Shown here one piece after another: positions 46,385-58,500 of a stretch of 64,000 bases of DNA. The stretch is taken from positions 23,315,001 to 23,379,000 of the forward strand of contig NC_087259.1 of the NCBI RefSeq assembly GCF_037042905.1. The letters run 5' to 3'. The notes under the pieces were generated by a model that saw only the letters and a program-made list of their open reading frames with translations, was not told where the DNA came from and made no database searches. The translations under genes were made by a program, and so were the position numbers. The stretch is from Lytechinus pictus (taxonomy: Eukaryota > Echinodermata > Echinoidea > Temnopleuroida > Toxopneustidae). The stretch's first letter is position 1; every line of letters begins with the position of its first letter.

Positions 46385-46735
46385 TACCAATCATCCAATG
46401 AGGTCCAACATTACATGTATGGACCTCATAGGCGACATCAGTAGTATTTTGTGTCAGAAATCTTTGTGAAGATGATTATTTTTGTATTTTATCAAAACTA
46501 CAAGCTATCGTACTGTCTAATCATTACATTTCGATCTCACTAATTGAATACATTGTTAGCAATAAAAAAAATTGAAAGAAATGAAGGGGAACTTACATTT
46601 TCACGGCTTTTTCCTGATTTTCTGGGCAACTGCTCTTCTCTTCTGACTCGCGATCGAAGCTGATATGAAGATCACGTGATTCGCGTTCTCGTCAGCTGAT
46701 CGGTTGGTTATTCTTTTCGTCAGACGTTAATAATA
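46385..46735 (-). promoter_or_regulatory. Divergent promoter-like unit copy B, minus arm
   Basis: Presumptive leader exon on the minus strand ending at 46597 with donor GTAAGTTCC, homologous to 35695-36035. It contains the same hairpin ATGAGGTCCA...TGGACCTCAT (46399-46431) and the CAGCTGATCGGTTGGTTAT block. No downstream coding exon was identified on the minus strand. Confidence 0.5.
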
Positions 46736-46904
46736 TATATTTTATAATGCTAGCATTCATCGCTAATTTAGGTGAAAGAGATTGAAGTTAAACAGCGCCA
46801 GGTCGGAATCATAATTATTTTGGAAGAGTGTATTTATACACTCGATCTCATACCTGACGTAGACGGCGCTATTCAACAAATGCACAATCTATTTAAAAAT
46901 AAAA

Positions 46905-47088
46905 CAGAAAGAACGCCTTGAACACAGGCCAAAATGCCTAACGATTTCTCCGCGGCATTAACAACTATCGTAAAGGGCGCTCCATTTATCAATAAAGATG
47001 GATGCTAAGCTGTCTATGGCGACAAAATTTGCCGCAAATATTTACGAAGAATTGTGAGAAATGGTCTGAAAATGCAACAAAAGAACCG
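46905..47088 (+). promoter_or_regulatory. Probable promoter and untranslated first exon of the USP gene
   Basis: The exon candidate ends at 47088 (ACCG|GTGAGT) and would splice to the acceptor TATTTCAG at 49494-49501. It contains a 13-codon upstream frame, MATKFAANIYEEL, starting in a YY1-like CTATGGCGAC context. It is homologous to 38035-38200. Confidence 0.45.
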
Positions 47089-47422
47089 GTGAGTACCGAT
47101 TAAACATTATCAATTTATTTAATAGAACATATTTAATTACTACAATGTAACGATTTCTAGATAATATTGCTTAGTTCTAAGCTAGGGAGGCCCAAACGCG
47201 CGTGAGCGGAGTCCCACTTTATTAGCACGGGTAAGTATTGGGGTGTCGCCTAGAGTGCTCAGAGTCAGAGTCAAATTAAGTTTAACGTTAGATAGCAGAC
47301 TGAAATCAACTTTGTTTGGCAAGAGTTATATTTTTTTAGTCTTAACGTAAGAACACTTTCTCACTCTAAATTTGTTACTATGTTAGTCCTCTTGCTGCAC
47401 AGACGGAAGTTCTCCCGTAGGA

Positions 47423-48039
47423 CTTGTGCTGGTGCTTTGCACAACGCTTCACCACAGCAACTATGTCTATGACTCTGGAGAAAAGGGCGAGCTGCCGCAC
47501 CCTCCTCGATTAGCCCTACTGCTTAATTCCCCCTTTGTTTTTTTTTTGGGGGAACAGAGTGCAATAAAGCAAATATTTTTAATGAAGAATGAAATCAGCT
47601 TACCAACTTTGTGAAATAGGCCCTATGAAATTTCGATTCGAAAGAGCCGGTGTCAGTTTCCAACAAAGGATCGTCATGTTTCTTTTGCAGCTTGAGCCAA
47701 CAAATGTGCCAGCCAATCACGTTCTGGTTAGCATTTTCAGTTGATGAACAGAAATTGCTAACACGATTGGCTGGCGCATTCATTGGCTGAAGCTTCAAAA
47801 GAAACATGACAGCAATCGATTGTTGGAAACTCACACCGGCTCTTTCGAATAATAATTTTGGATATTAAATCACACATTTCACGAAGCTGGAAAGCTGATT
47901 ACGATCTTCATTAACAACTTTGCTTTATTGCACTCTGTTTCCTCCAACCAAAAGGGGAATCAAGAAGTAATCAAGGAGGGTGCTGTAGCTCATCCTTTTC
48001 TCCATAAACGATGTAGTTAAGCATTGTGTGAAGCACCAG
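47423..48039. mobile_element. Large imperfect palindrome (foldback element)
   Basis: Two arms of about 280-300 bases face each other. GTGCTGGTGCTTTGCACAA near 47428 mirrors GTGTGAAGCACCAGCAC near 48023, and AGAGTGCAATAAAGCAAAT near 47557 mirrors TTTGCTTTATTGCACTCT near 47920. TCGAAAGAGCCGGTGTCAGT mirrors ACACCGGCTCTTTCGAAT. At the centre, CCAGCCAATCACG and CGATTGGCTGG face each other. It lies in the first USP intron. Confidence 0.75.
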
Positions 48040-48239
48040 CACTATGAGTCTATTCGGAGATTTCGGTCTATTGACGGAGGGGATGACACGGAGCCAAACG
48101 TAGTCTCAGCGGAGCATATCCCTGACAGAAATAGACTGATTTTTCGGTCTAGATCTAGACCTACATGACCTAACTATCTTGTAACTAAGTTCTACATCAA
48201 TATGACTATTGATACTGTAGGCCTAGGTCATACGTGATC

Positions 48240-49500
48240 ACGAAAATTGCTTTAAAAAAAAGTAGTTGCCCACCCAACGTGGGAGGGAATTGAGGAATCT
48301 ATTTTCCTTTAGGTACACATGTACTGTATGTCTTTTAGTATTACCATATTCCCATTTGCCACATTAGTAAAGAGCTTGTCAGCTGCCTGTAAGAGGGCCT
48401 GGACAATGCTTTCTCCTCTCCGATTCTATTATCCTTTAGGTATGTCTTAAGACCTGCCATATCCCCTCATGCAGCATTATTGAAGAGCTTGCCAGCTGCC
48501 CTTAAGAGGGCCTGGGCATTGCTCTCTCCTTGCCATTGAAATGGCATAAAGATCTGGGTAGGAGCAGTGCAAGCATTGTCCAACTTTGTAAGGGACTATC
48601 TTGGCCAAGGAATCAAGTGGATGCATCCCACATCTAAACTTGCTGAGTTTTCTGTTGAGCTTCTTAAGATTTTTGCGTCAACTGCTGTATTTTGTGGAGC
48701 ACCTGTCGGTCATGGTGGTGGCAGCACTATTCCTTAACACCTTATCTCCAAGCTGAGTAATGGATGGAGTGATTGATTCCACGTTATCCGAAGCATATCC
48801 CCCTGGTTGTTGCTTCATTCCTGCTAATAAAGTCTCCTTCCTTGTAGACATTTCTTCTTTCTTTCTCCACTTACTTTCTGTCAGGAAGTTAATTTACATT
48901 CTATTTCTACCTTAATACAACATAAAAGACAAATTTGAAACAGGATATTGGAGAACAGTTTGGTAACGGGAGCAGTACTGGCTCTCAAGAATAGAGCTCT
49001 GACTGCATAACCGAGAATGGGCATGTAAGCTCAAGTCTCGAAAATAACGAGAATGCATACAGTGTATGACAAAAGATTGCGTAATGCAGTTTTTTGCTTA
49101 AGTATGCGTTCGATTATGAATATAAATTCCTCTTCGGCTTTATCTGAAAGATTCTCTTTCGTTGTACCGTCTTGATTAAGAGTTTGAGTTTGATTACCCT
49201 TTTCCTGCCACTTGAATTTGACTTGGAGCCTTCATTTCTGTGCCTAGTAGCCACTGAATTGATGTACATGTACATGGGCCTTTCCTTGGAAAATTTATAT
49301 CATATTTCACCTTTCTCTCTTTCCTTTCCTTTTTTTTGTTGTTGCTTTGTCATGATACATGACCATATTTTTCACTCCTGTAGATCTATAAGCATATAGA
49401 TAGTCGACAGGATTGCATAGATAGTTTAAAGTGAATTTTTATTGATATGTGGTTTTTTACCCTGAATGATCTACTAATTCAATGTAGAATTTGTATTTCA
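48240..49500. other. First-intron sequence of the USP gene with an ~80-bp direct repeat
   Basis: Blocks at about 48345-48425 and 48455-48535 are direct repeats sharing 'AAGAGCTTGYCAGCTGCC' and 'AAGAGGGCCTGG'. The surrounding sequence resembles decayed coding DNA, but no family could be read. Confidence 0.35.
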
Positions 49501-49523
49501 GAATTAGAGGGATCTACTGAATC

Positions 49524-52500
49524 ATGGGTAAGCCAGGAAAGCAGTGCCCTCATTCTACCACCGTAGAGAGATTCTCGCAAGAGCATCTTCAGGGCTTTAA
49601 ACAGGTTAGTACTATGATTCCTGTCTCTTTTCCTTTATCCCCTTATAAGGGCACTCCAGGAAGGAGAAATGATATGATTTGAATTCATGGAGAAAATCAA
49701 ACATGCATGTGTCACTGAAAGTGTTATCGAAACCAAATTTAAAACAGTCATGGAGTATCTTCTGACACCAAATTTCTCCTTGTACAGATAGCTTTCGAAG
49801 TATCCCCAAACCAATTAACATCTATGTGTGTAGCCTGTGGGAGAGTGTTTAATGAGGGTTACACATATTTGTTTTTTCCAACTGACTTTTATCTTTAGAC
49901 ATTTTTTAAGGAAACCTGTATACCAATTGCCCATTTTCAATTGATGGATCTATATGCAGGAAGCAGACCAGTAATGAATATAAAATCAAAAACTTGAGTC
50001 TTAAAACTAAGCATTAATTTGGGGACCTAGTATTATTGACTGGCAAGTGTGTTGCATGATTCTTGTGCCTTTACTCTATTTTAATCATAAGTTTAAGTTG
50101 TTCTTCTGACAATGCAAGTAATCAAGTATTTTTATTTCATTTTATTAAGGGACGTTGCCGAGACTGCAGTGCCAAAGGACCTAACCTGTGGTTGTGCTTA
50201 GAGGTTAGTATTATGGTAATAATTCCAGGAAATTGTCATATAATGTGTGTTTCCTGGTGGACATAATATCAGACATTCATTGCAAAGAGATTAATTTAAT
50301 GAAATATGTTACATCAGAAGAAGGCAGCAGCAAGATAGTGAAAAAAGAAGAGGAATTGTCAGTTCAGGGTATTATGAATTATAGAATACTAACTTTTCAA
50401 TAATTCTTCATCTTTCTTTATGTACTGCCAGATATGAATGCAATTATTTTTTTAAATCTCTGTAATCGTGGTCACAGAAACGGTATTCTTTGTCCTTTTG
50501 AAATATGTATTGTCTCGGGAGAGACTTAACTATGTTAGATGTTTACAGAATATCAAAATTTGCATGGTTGATGACCATTTATTTTCTCTCATCTGGGTTG
50601 ATCAGGTTGGATGTCGTTATGTTGGGTGTGGAGAATCAGCCAAAGATCACAGTTCTGAGCACTCAAAAGTAAGTCCTTTATCATGTTGAAAAGTCTTGAA
50701 ATATGTGGAATGAGTTGTGAGAAGTGACTTTACATTAGCATTTTAACTTTCATGACTTATCAAGTTGAAATATGAGTTGTTGATTTTTGTCTCACCTGCA
50801 TAGCAGAGTGAGACAATAGGCGCCGCTTTGTCGACGACGGCGGCGGCGGCGTCAACACCAAATCTTAACCTAAGGTTAAGTTTTTGAAATGACAGCATAA
50901 CTTAGAAAGTATATGGACCTAGTTCATAAAACTTGGCCATATGGTTAATCAAGTATGACTAAACATCTTGCCTGAGTTTCAGGTCACATGACCAAGGTCA
51001 AAGGTCATTTAGGGTCAGTGAACTTAGACCATGTTGGGGGAATCAACATCAAAATCTTGACCTAAGGTTAAGTTTTTGAAATGTCATCATAACTTAGAAA
51101 ATATATGGACCTAGTTCATGAAACTTGGACATAAGGTTAATCAAGTATCACTGAACATCCTGCATGGGTTTCACGTCACATGACCAAGGTCAAAGGTCAT
51201 TTAGGGTCAATGAACTTTGGCCGAATTGGGGGTATCTGTTGAATTACCATCATAACTTTAAAAGTTTATGGATCTGATTCATGAAACTTGGACATAATAG
51301 TAATCAAGTATTACTGAACATCCTGTGCAAGTTTCAGGTCACATGATCAAGGTCAAAGATCATTTAAGGTCAATGAACTTTGGCCAAATTGGGGGTATTT
51401 GTTGAATTACCATCATAACTTTGAAAGTATGTTGGTCTAGTTCATAAAACTTGGACATAAAAGTAATCAAGTATCACTGAACATCCTGTGCGCATTTAAG
51501 GTCACATGACCAAGGTCAAAGGTCAATGAACTTTGGTCAAAATGGGGGGTATCTGTTGAATTACCATCATAACTTTGAAAGTTTATGGATCTGACTCGTG
51601 AAACTTGGACATAAGAGTAATCAAGTATCACTGAACATCCTGTGTGAGTTTCAGGTCACATGATCAAGGTCAAAGGTCATGTAAGGTCAATGAACTTTGG
51701 CCATGTTGGGGGTATTTGTTGAATTACCATCATATCTCTGTAAGTGTATTGGTCTAGTTCATAAAACGTGGAAATAAGAGTAACCAAGTATCACTGAACA
51801 TCTTGTGCAAGTTATAGTAGTTTTCAAAGTCAGCACTGCTGCTATATTGAATCGCGTGATGCAGGTGAGACCGCCAGAGGCATTCCACTTGTTTATTTGT
51901 TTCATCTTGAACCACCTTGAAAGTACTCTGCTTAAAGGAGCCACCAAAAATTTCATTAGGAGTAATTATGGACAAGTTATACATGTACTTATATTTTGAT
52001 AATATACTGTGGTATATGTTGTGAAAATTCACAAAGTGAAATTATTTGAGACCCCTATCATTACCAGTGAATGCAAAGCAAAACACAATCACAAACAGAT
52101 TCCAAGATAACAATCTTTGGAGTATTAAAGATTAAATAATTGTTTTTGTATATATTTTTATTGTGTTTGTTGTCGTGTAAGATGAGCATATTCAAGTTTG
52201 TATCATTGATTGATCACTCAGTGTTATCATGTCTAAAAAGAATAAAGTTTACTGTGAGAGCAGCATTTCATGAAACAAATTGTCAGTGACTTTCTACTGA
52301 AATCCTTGCATCTGATTGGCTGAGAAGAAAGATAAGATAAGATAAGATATTTATTCGTCTTTCTTTCTGCACATACACTTGATCTTACAAGTGTGATTTC
52401 ACATTCTACCAATGAAAATCAATTAACCATAAATCGTTCTTACAGTAGAAAAAAAGAAACACAGCAAATAACTAATTACGTATTGAGAGAAAGACAAGGA

Positions 52501-55500
52501 GAACCCCTGAAAAAGCAAGGCTTGTAAGGCTAGGGTCTCCTTTGTTTCAAGTACATGACTGAATAGTTTTCCAGTGTGTACATGTAATATCTTTAGAAAT
52601 ACAAAAGAAACAAAACAACTTAAAAAATGCAACAACAATAAAACAAAAAAGACAAACTAAATCTAATCAATGACAAAAAGCACACACTAAAAAGAATAGA
52701 ATACATTGCTTGAATGTACAATTATGAAGTCTAATAAACTAACAACAATATGATATAATTAAGTGATATATGATGGAAGAAGAAATAAGTATGGATAACA
52801 TGGCATGAAAAAAGGGGAAGATCGTATGTATAATAATAATAGTAAAGTAAAAAAACAAAACATGACAAAGGTAAAAGAAACACAAGAAAAGAATACAAAA
52901 GGAAAAAAAAAAAACATGGGCTGACGCTCTGCAGAAGAAATCAGTTAGACAAGATACAAGATAAATATATATTGATATATCATAACATTCTCCAGTCTTA
53001 TATACAGTTTTTTATAGGCTCCAAAATTAAAAAATAACATAGTATATAAAGGCATATCTTAACCTAGAGCAACTCACAAATAACAATTAAGAAGATAACC
53101 TTTAAGTACATGCTGAAAAGTATAAATGCTTACCGATTTTTTGTGAATTGAGAGAGTTCCAGAACCTGGGTCCTGTATTTACAACTGTCCTAAAAGCAAA
53201 ACTTGTATGTAACTTGGGTAAGTGGAAAGCAGAAGCATTTCGTGTATAATAGTTATGTATGTCACTATTTTTCATTAACATTGTGACCAGAGCTGGTGGC
53301 ATGATGCCTGCATTGTATGCATACATTAGAGTACCAAGTTGAAAATCATAGATATCTTGTAATTTTAGAATTCTATGCTCATAAAAAAGTGGGGTAGTAT
53401 GCGAGCATTAGTTAACATTACAAACAATTCTTAAAACTCTTTTCTGAATCAAGTACACCCTTTCTAGATTGGTTTTAAGAGAATTACCCCATGCAAGAAC
53501 ACTGTAATTGAGATACGGGAGAATTAGTGTTGAATACATGATACAAAGAATATCATTAGAGAAAAAGGATTTCAATTTGTATATTACACCACTATTTTTT
53601 GATAACGTCTTACAAAGATGATTTATATGGGTTTTCCAAATCAGTTTTTCATCTATATGCAACCCCAGAAATTTGGTCGTCTTTACTCTATCTATTAACA
53701 CATCATTAAATATAACATCACCTGGAACTTCTCTAATGGTGTTGCTAAAGAGCATATCATTTGTTTTCTGCAAATTTAGAGATAATTTATTTGCTTGAAT
53801 CCACAAAGTGACTTTCCTCAGTTCACTATTAACTGTTTTTAAAAGGGTCTCAGGATTTCTGTGGGAATAATACAAACTTGAATCATCTGCAAATAAAATG
53901 AACGATAAAATATCAGAGGAATAGTGAAAATCATTAATATACACAATAAATAATAACGGACCAAGGAGGGATCCCTGGGGAACACCACAAGGGACATTCT
54001 GTAAACCTGACTCAGCATCCTTTATCGAGACAAATTGTTTCCTGTCAGCTAAGTAACTCTTGAACCAGTCCAATGCTGTACCCCTGATACCATAATGTGA
54101 TAACTTGCCAATCAAAATATCATGATCTACTGTGTCAAAAGCTTTCGAATAATCAAGAAATATACCAATTGTATGCATCTTTTTGTCTATGGATTGTGAT
54201 ACTTTATCAATAAAATGTAGCAAGGCATGGGTGGTGGTATGTTTCTCGCGAAAGCCAAACTGAAATTTAGAAAATATATTACTCTTGTTGAAAAATTTCA
54301 AAGTTCTAACATAGATCACTTTCTCAAGAATCTTTGAGAATGCAGTCAATAGAGAAATAGGTCTGTAATTATTCAGGCATTGCGGGTCTCCTTTCTTAAA
54401 AATGGGTACGACCTTCGCAATTTTCATGTCAGTAGGAACTTTCCCACATGACATTGATAGATTGAAGACATGAAGTAGAGGTTGAATAATTCCTAAGATA
54501 ATTTCTTTAATTAAGTTGTTAGTAACCCCATCATAACCAGGACTTTTCCCGTTTTTAAGAGATTTCACAATGGTAAGCAGTTCTTCCCGAACTACTGGTA
54601 AGAAAAATAAACTTTTACTATTTTGCTTTTTCATAAAATCTCTGTAAGTCTGCTGAGAAAGTGGCACTGCCCGTGAAAGTTTTGGACCAATGCTGCAAAA
54701 GTAATCGTTAAAGTTGTCTGCTATAATATTCCTTTCTTCCACCACATGACCGTTAATTTCAATACTCTTTACATGATATATCTTTTCCTTTGACTTGAAT
54801 ACTTTCTTAAACACTTTCCAAGTTCCCTTGATATCGTTTCTTGTTGCTTGAAATTGGGTGCGATAATATGATTTCTTTGCAGTACGAAGGACTGAAGTAA
54901 GCGTATTTTTATAATTTACATAACGTTCACGTGAAGATTCGGTACCACGCACTTTATACGAATAATACAGCTTGTTTTTCTTGTTAATGGATCTCAACAA
55001 AGAAGCACTAACCCATGGCATAATAGGAACATTTTTACGATTTCTTCTACTTTGCTTTACAACTGGTACATTTGTATTATACAGAGACATGAATTTTTGT
55101 AAGAACCTTTTAAACAATATGTTCACATCGAAGGAATCTGAGAAAGTCACTGACTGTTTGCTTCTTGAAAAACTCCCTTGAACATTGTTTTGTGCATGCA
55201 GAGTGCTGACCACAAACTGACCATAAATCTTCAATCTCAACGTACCTGGTGCTACGACTGCGATTGCGAGGTCTTTCCCGATGTCCTCATCAAGACGAAG
55301 GCCAGCATGGGTGCAGATCATCCAAGGAGGAAGCAGATCAGCATCCCGGGACCGGAACGCATCACCCATCCTCACCAGCATCATCATCACCATGGCAACA
55401 CTGAGGAGGAGGAGGAGATGGAGCATTCAGGAGCAGCTGCAGCACCAGAATACTACCCTCAGTAAGAAGAATAAAAATGGGGTCGTTTGGTCAACTAAAA

Positions 55501-58500
55501 TTGATTTCAAAATCAATTTTCAGATCAGCGGAAGATTAAAAAATCAAAATATGTTTAAAATCATTGGGGAAAAGATTTGAAATGTAATATTCTACATAAA
55601 CTTGTTAATGGTGATCAATTGTTAATTTAGTATAATATTTGAAAAATTTATGATGTGCCCTTGAAACAGTAGGTGTACTCTTATGGCAGAATGTAATGGG
55701 GGTGTTATCAACTAAGACACATTTTGAAAAATGAAATCATTTAATTTGTTATGAAAAACATCCATGATTAAGCACTATATTGCCCACTTTAGACTAAAGG
55801 CAGCTCTTCTCTGGTGTAGCCTCGCAAACCAGAATGAAAATGATTCAAATTCTGGATGATCATTTTCCATTTTGCTTGCCAGAATCCCCAGTTTCCGTAC
55901 AGTGAATACTCCAGTCACACAGGCCCTGGATGAAATAGCACGAGATGAAACCAAACCAAGAGGTAGGATGATGTTTTCTTCATGGAGTGTTAACCCATTG
56001 ACAACTGAAATACGTAATTCTCATAACTTTGTTCAGGAACTACCAGATTCCTGCTGGCAACAAGTTAATTTGAACTAAAGCTTGTTAAGAACTTTTCCGA
56101 CAAACAACCATTACAACGGTTCCCTTTCTCAAGGCAAATTCTGTGGGACATGAGATGATAACATGCATTTGCCTAGTATTTAATGTGATTTAAAACAGCT
56201 CCCTGCTTCATGATACCCCTTTCAGATAAGTTTTTTTCTTCATCATGGTATTCATGATCCCCATGCTTCATGCATATTTTTAATTCCATCAACCTTTGGA
56301 AAATTACATGACATTTGCTTGTTTCAGTACCTCATGAGTAAGTTAATTGATACAGTTTTGCCTGTAATCTCTAGTTTGAGTTATTAATGGTGTATTATGG
56401 AATAAGTTATATGAGTAAAGTGTAGTTAAAGAGTAAGTTCTAGAGAAAGTTCTAGAAAAAATGATGTGTTGCAGTGTAGTTATTTGCCTGTTTATGAATA
56501 GACCTAATGAGTAAATTATAGAGTAAGTAATAAATATAAATTAGGTTATACAGTGCGTATCAAAAAAAGTTTACACTTAGAAAAAATCCTGTAAAATTAT
56601 ACATTTGTAATATCCTGAAGATTTTTCCACATTTTAATATTGGTACAGATCCATTTAAGCAAATGGCGATATAACTGTCGAAAAATATTTCCGCTTGAGT
56701 GAGCACCATTTACTTTTGAAAAGTTTGTGAAAAATGATTTGCGCAGAACTTTGAAATAGTTATGCGAATAAAAGTAGATCTTAATCATGAAGAACACATG
56801 GAATTTAGCTAGTAAAATTTATTTGAAGATATATTTTACCTTTTTTAACTTGTTTCCTTGCCCAAAACACTTCGAAGAGTGCATTATGCCCCACCCCCCA
56901 CTCCCCCACACACTGAGGCCATCGTGACGTTATTTGCTTTACACTGAGCTGTGATTTACATGAAATGGCTTAGGCTTGATTTTCATTTTGTTAATCATTG
57001 TCAAGCTTGGAAAAAGTGTGGAGAAACAAGTATTAAATGAAAAATGAAATGTAAACCCACTTTAAATGATAAAAACTTAGTGAAAAAATGCTGGAGATGT
57101 CTGATATAAACTTTTGTTCAGATTCAGTTGTCCTCAGATCAAGCTGGCACAAAAAGGGTAAAGGTTGTGCTTACTAAGTGTTGAAATTTCAATTTGGGTG
57201 GCAAAATCCTTGCAAAATGGCTTGAATGTATCCGTTTTATTTCAATTGACTAAAAGTGCAAGGGAAATGTATGAGAAATGTTTCGAAGGTAAGTTTGTTT
57301 TCGCCCTTTCCCCTTGACACAGCGTGAAAACGAGCATTTCTGCACAAACAGATTTCTGCGAGCTTTACAAAAATGGACAGTGCTCACTCAAGTGTAACAT
57401 TCTGTCAAAACTTTTACTTTCAATGGATAGATGAGACCCAAACCCAAGATTATATGTGAAAAGATTACCCACATGTTGTATATTTTTTAATTCCCAGGGC
57501 TTTTTCAAAGTGTAAACTTTTTTTTGATACGCACTGTATAGTTAGTTACAGAATAGATAATGAAAGAGGTGGGTTATGCATGCATATTCCTGTTTTATAT
57601 AATGTAGAGTAATAAGTAACTCATAAATTAAGTTTTAAGTTACAGTTATCGAGTAAGTTGCATGTTTATAGTAAGTAATCAGTAAGTTATGTGACATATT
57701 TTGTCTTTATTATCTAGGCTTGACTGGACTGAGAAATCTTGGAAACACTTGCTACTTGAACGCCGGTATACAGGCTCTTTCAAATTGGTAAGTCTGGATC
57801 ACATGACACAATGATTTGAATAGATCTGATTGGCCATTGGGAGTTTAACCACCTGAATATTGGCTCTGTTCAAACTGTTAAGTCTGGGTCCCATAATTCT
57901 AATACTGGAGGGGGGTATAATGCCCCCCTTCACATTTTTGGGGGTAAATATCTGCAATATTTGAAGAATGTGCTGCATCGTTTTATGGCTTTATTCTTTT
58001 AAGTCTCAGAACTTATGAGGCCAAAAAGGCGATGCCTGGGTACAAGGGCTACAAAATTATGAAACACTTGTTCATTGTGTTCATGTAAATGTATCTCGGA
58101 CCCAAAATTAGGAAAAATTATTTTGTAAAAGTCATCTGGCTTTTTTTATTCCTTGCAGCGTACTTTGCATGAGTACAAAGGGGGGGTAACTTTTGAGGCC
58201 AAAAAGGTGACGCCCAGGTAGAAGCGTTACAAAATTATGAAACACTATGTTCACGTAAATGCATCTCGGACTCAAAATTATCAAAAATCATTTTGTTAAA
58301 GTCATCTGGCTTTTTTTATTCGTTACAGCCTACTTTGCATGAGTACAAATGAAATCTTACATTAAACCAACAATTTTAGCCAGCATTGATTTAGATATCT
58401 GATAATGCACAGCGAGCAAGGCAGCTATACTCAGCCAGGTTTCACCATTTGTATGTGTCCATGTCTTTCCTGTCTCCTTTTCTTTAAATTTGCCAAATAT

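Noticed and set aside
55196-55426. The minus-strand reverse transcriptase frame extends into the USP exon, suggesting a chimeric 672-codon gene.
   Set aside because: The first ~75 codons are simply the antisense of the ZnF-UBP exon 55202-55461, which is supported on the plus strand by splice sites, phase and zinc ligands. The overlap is chance.
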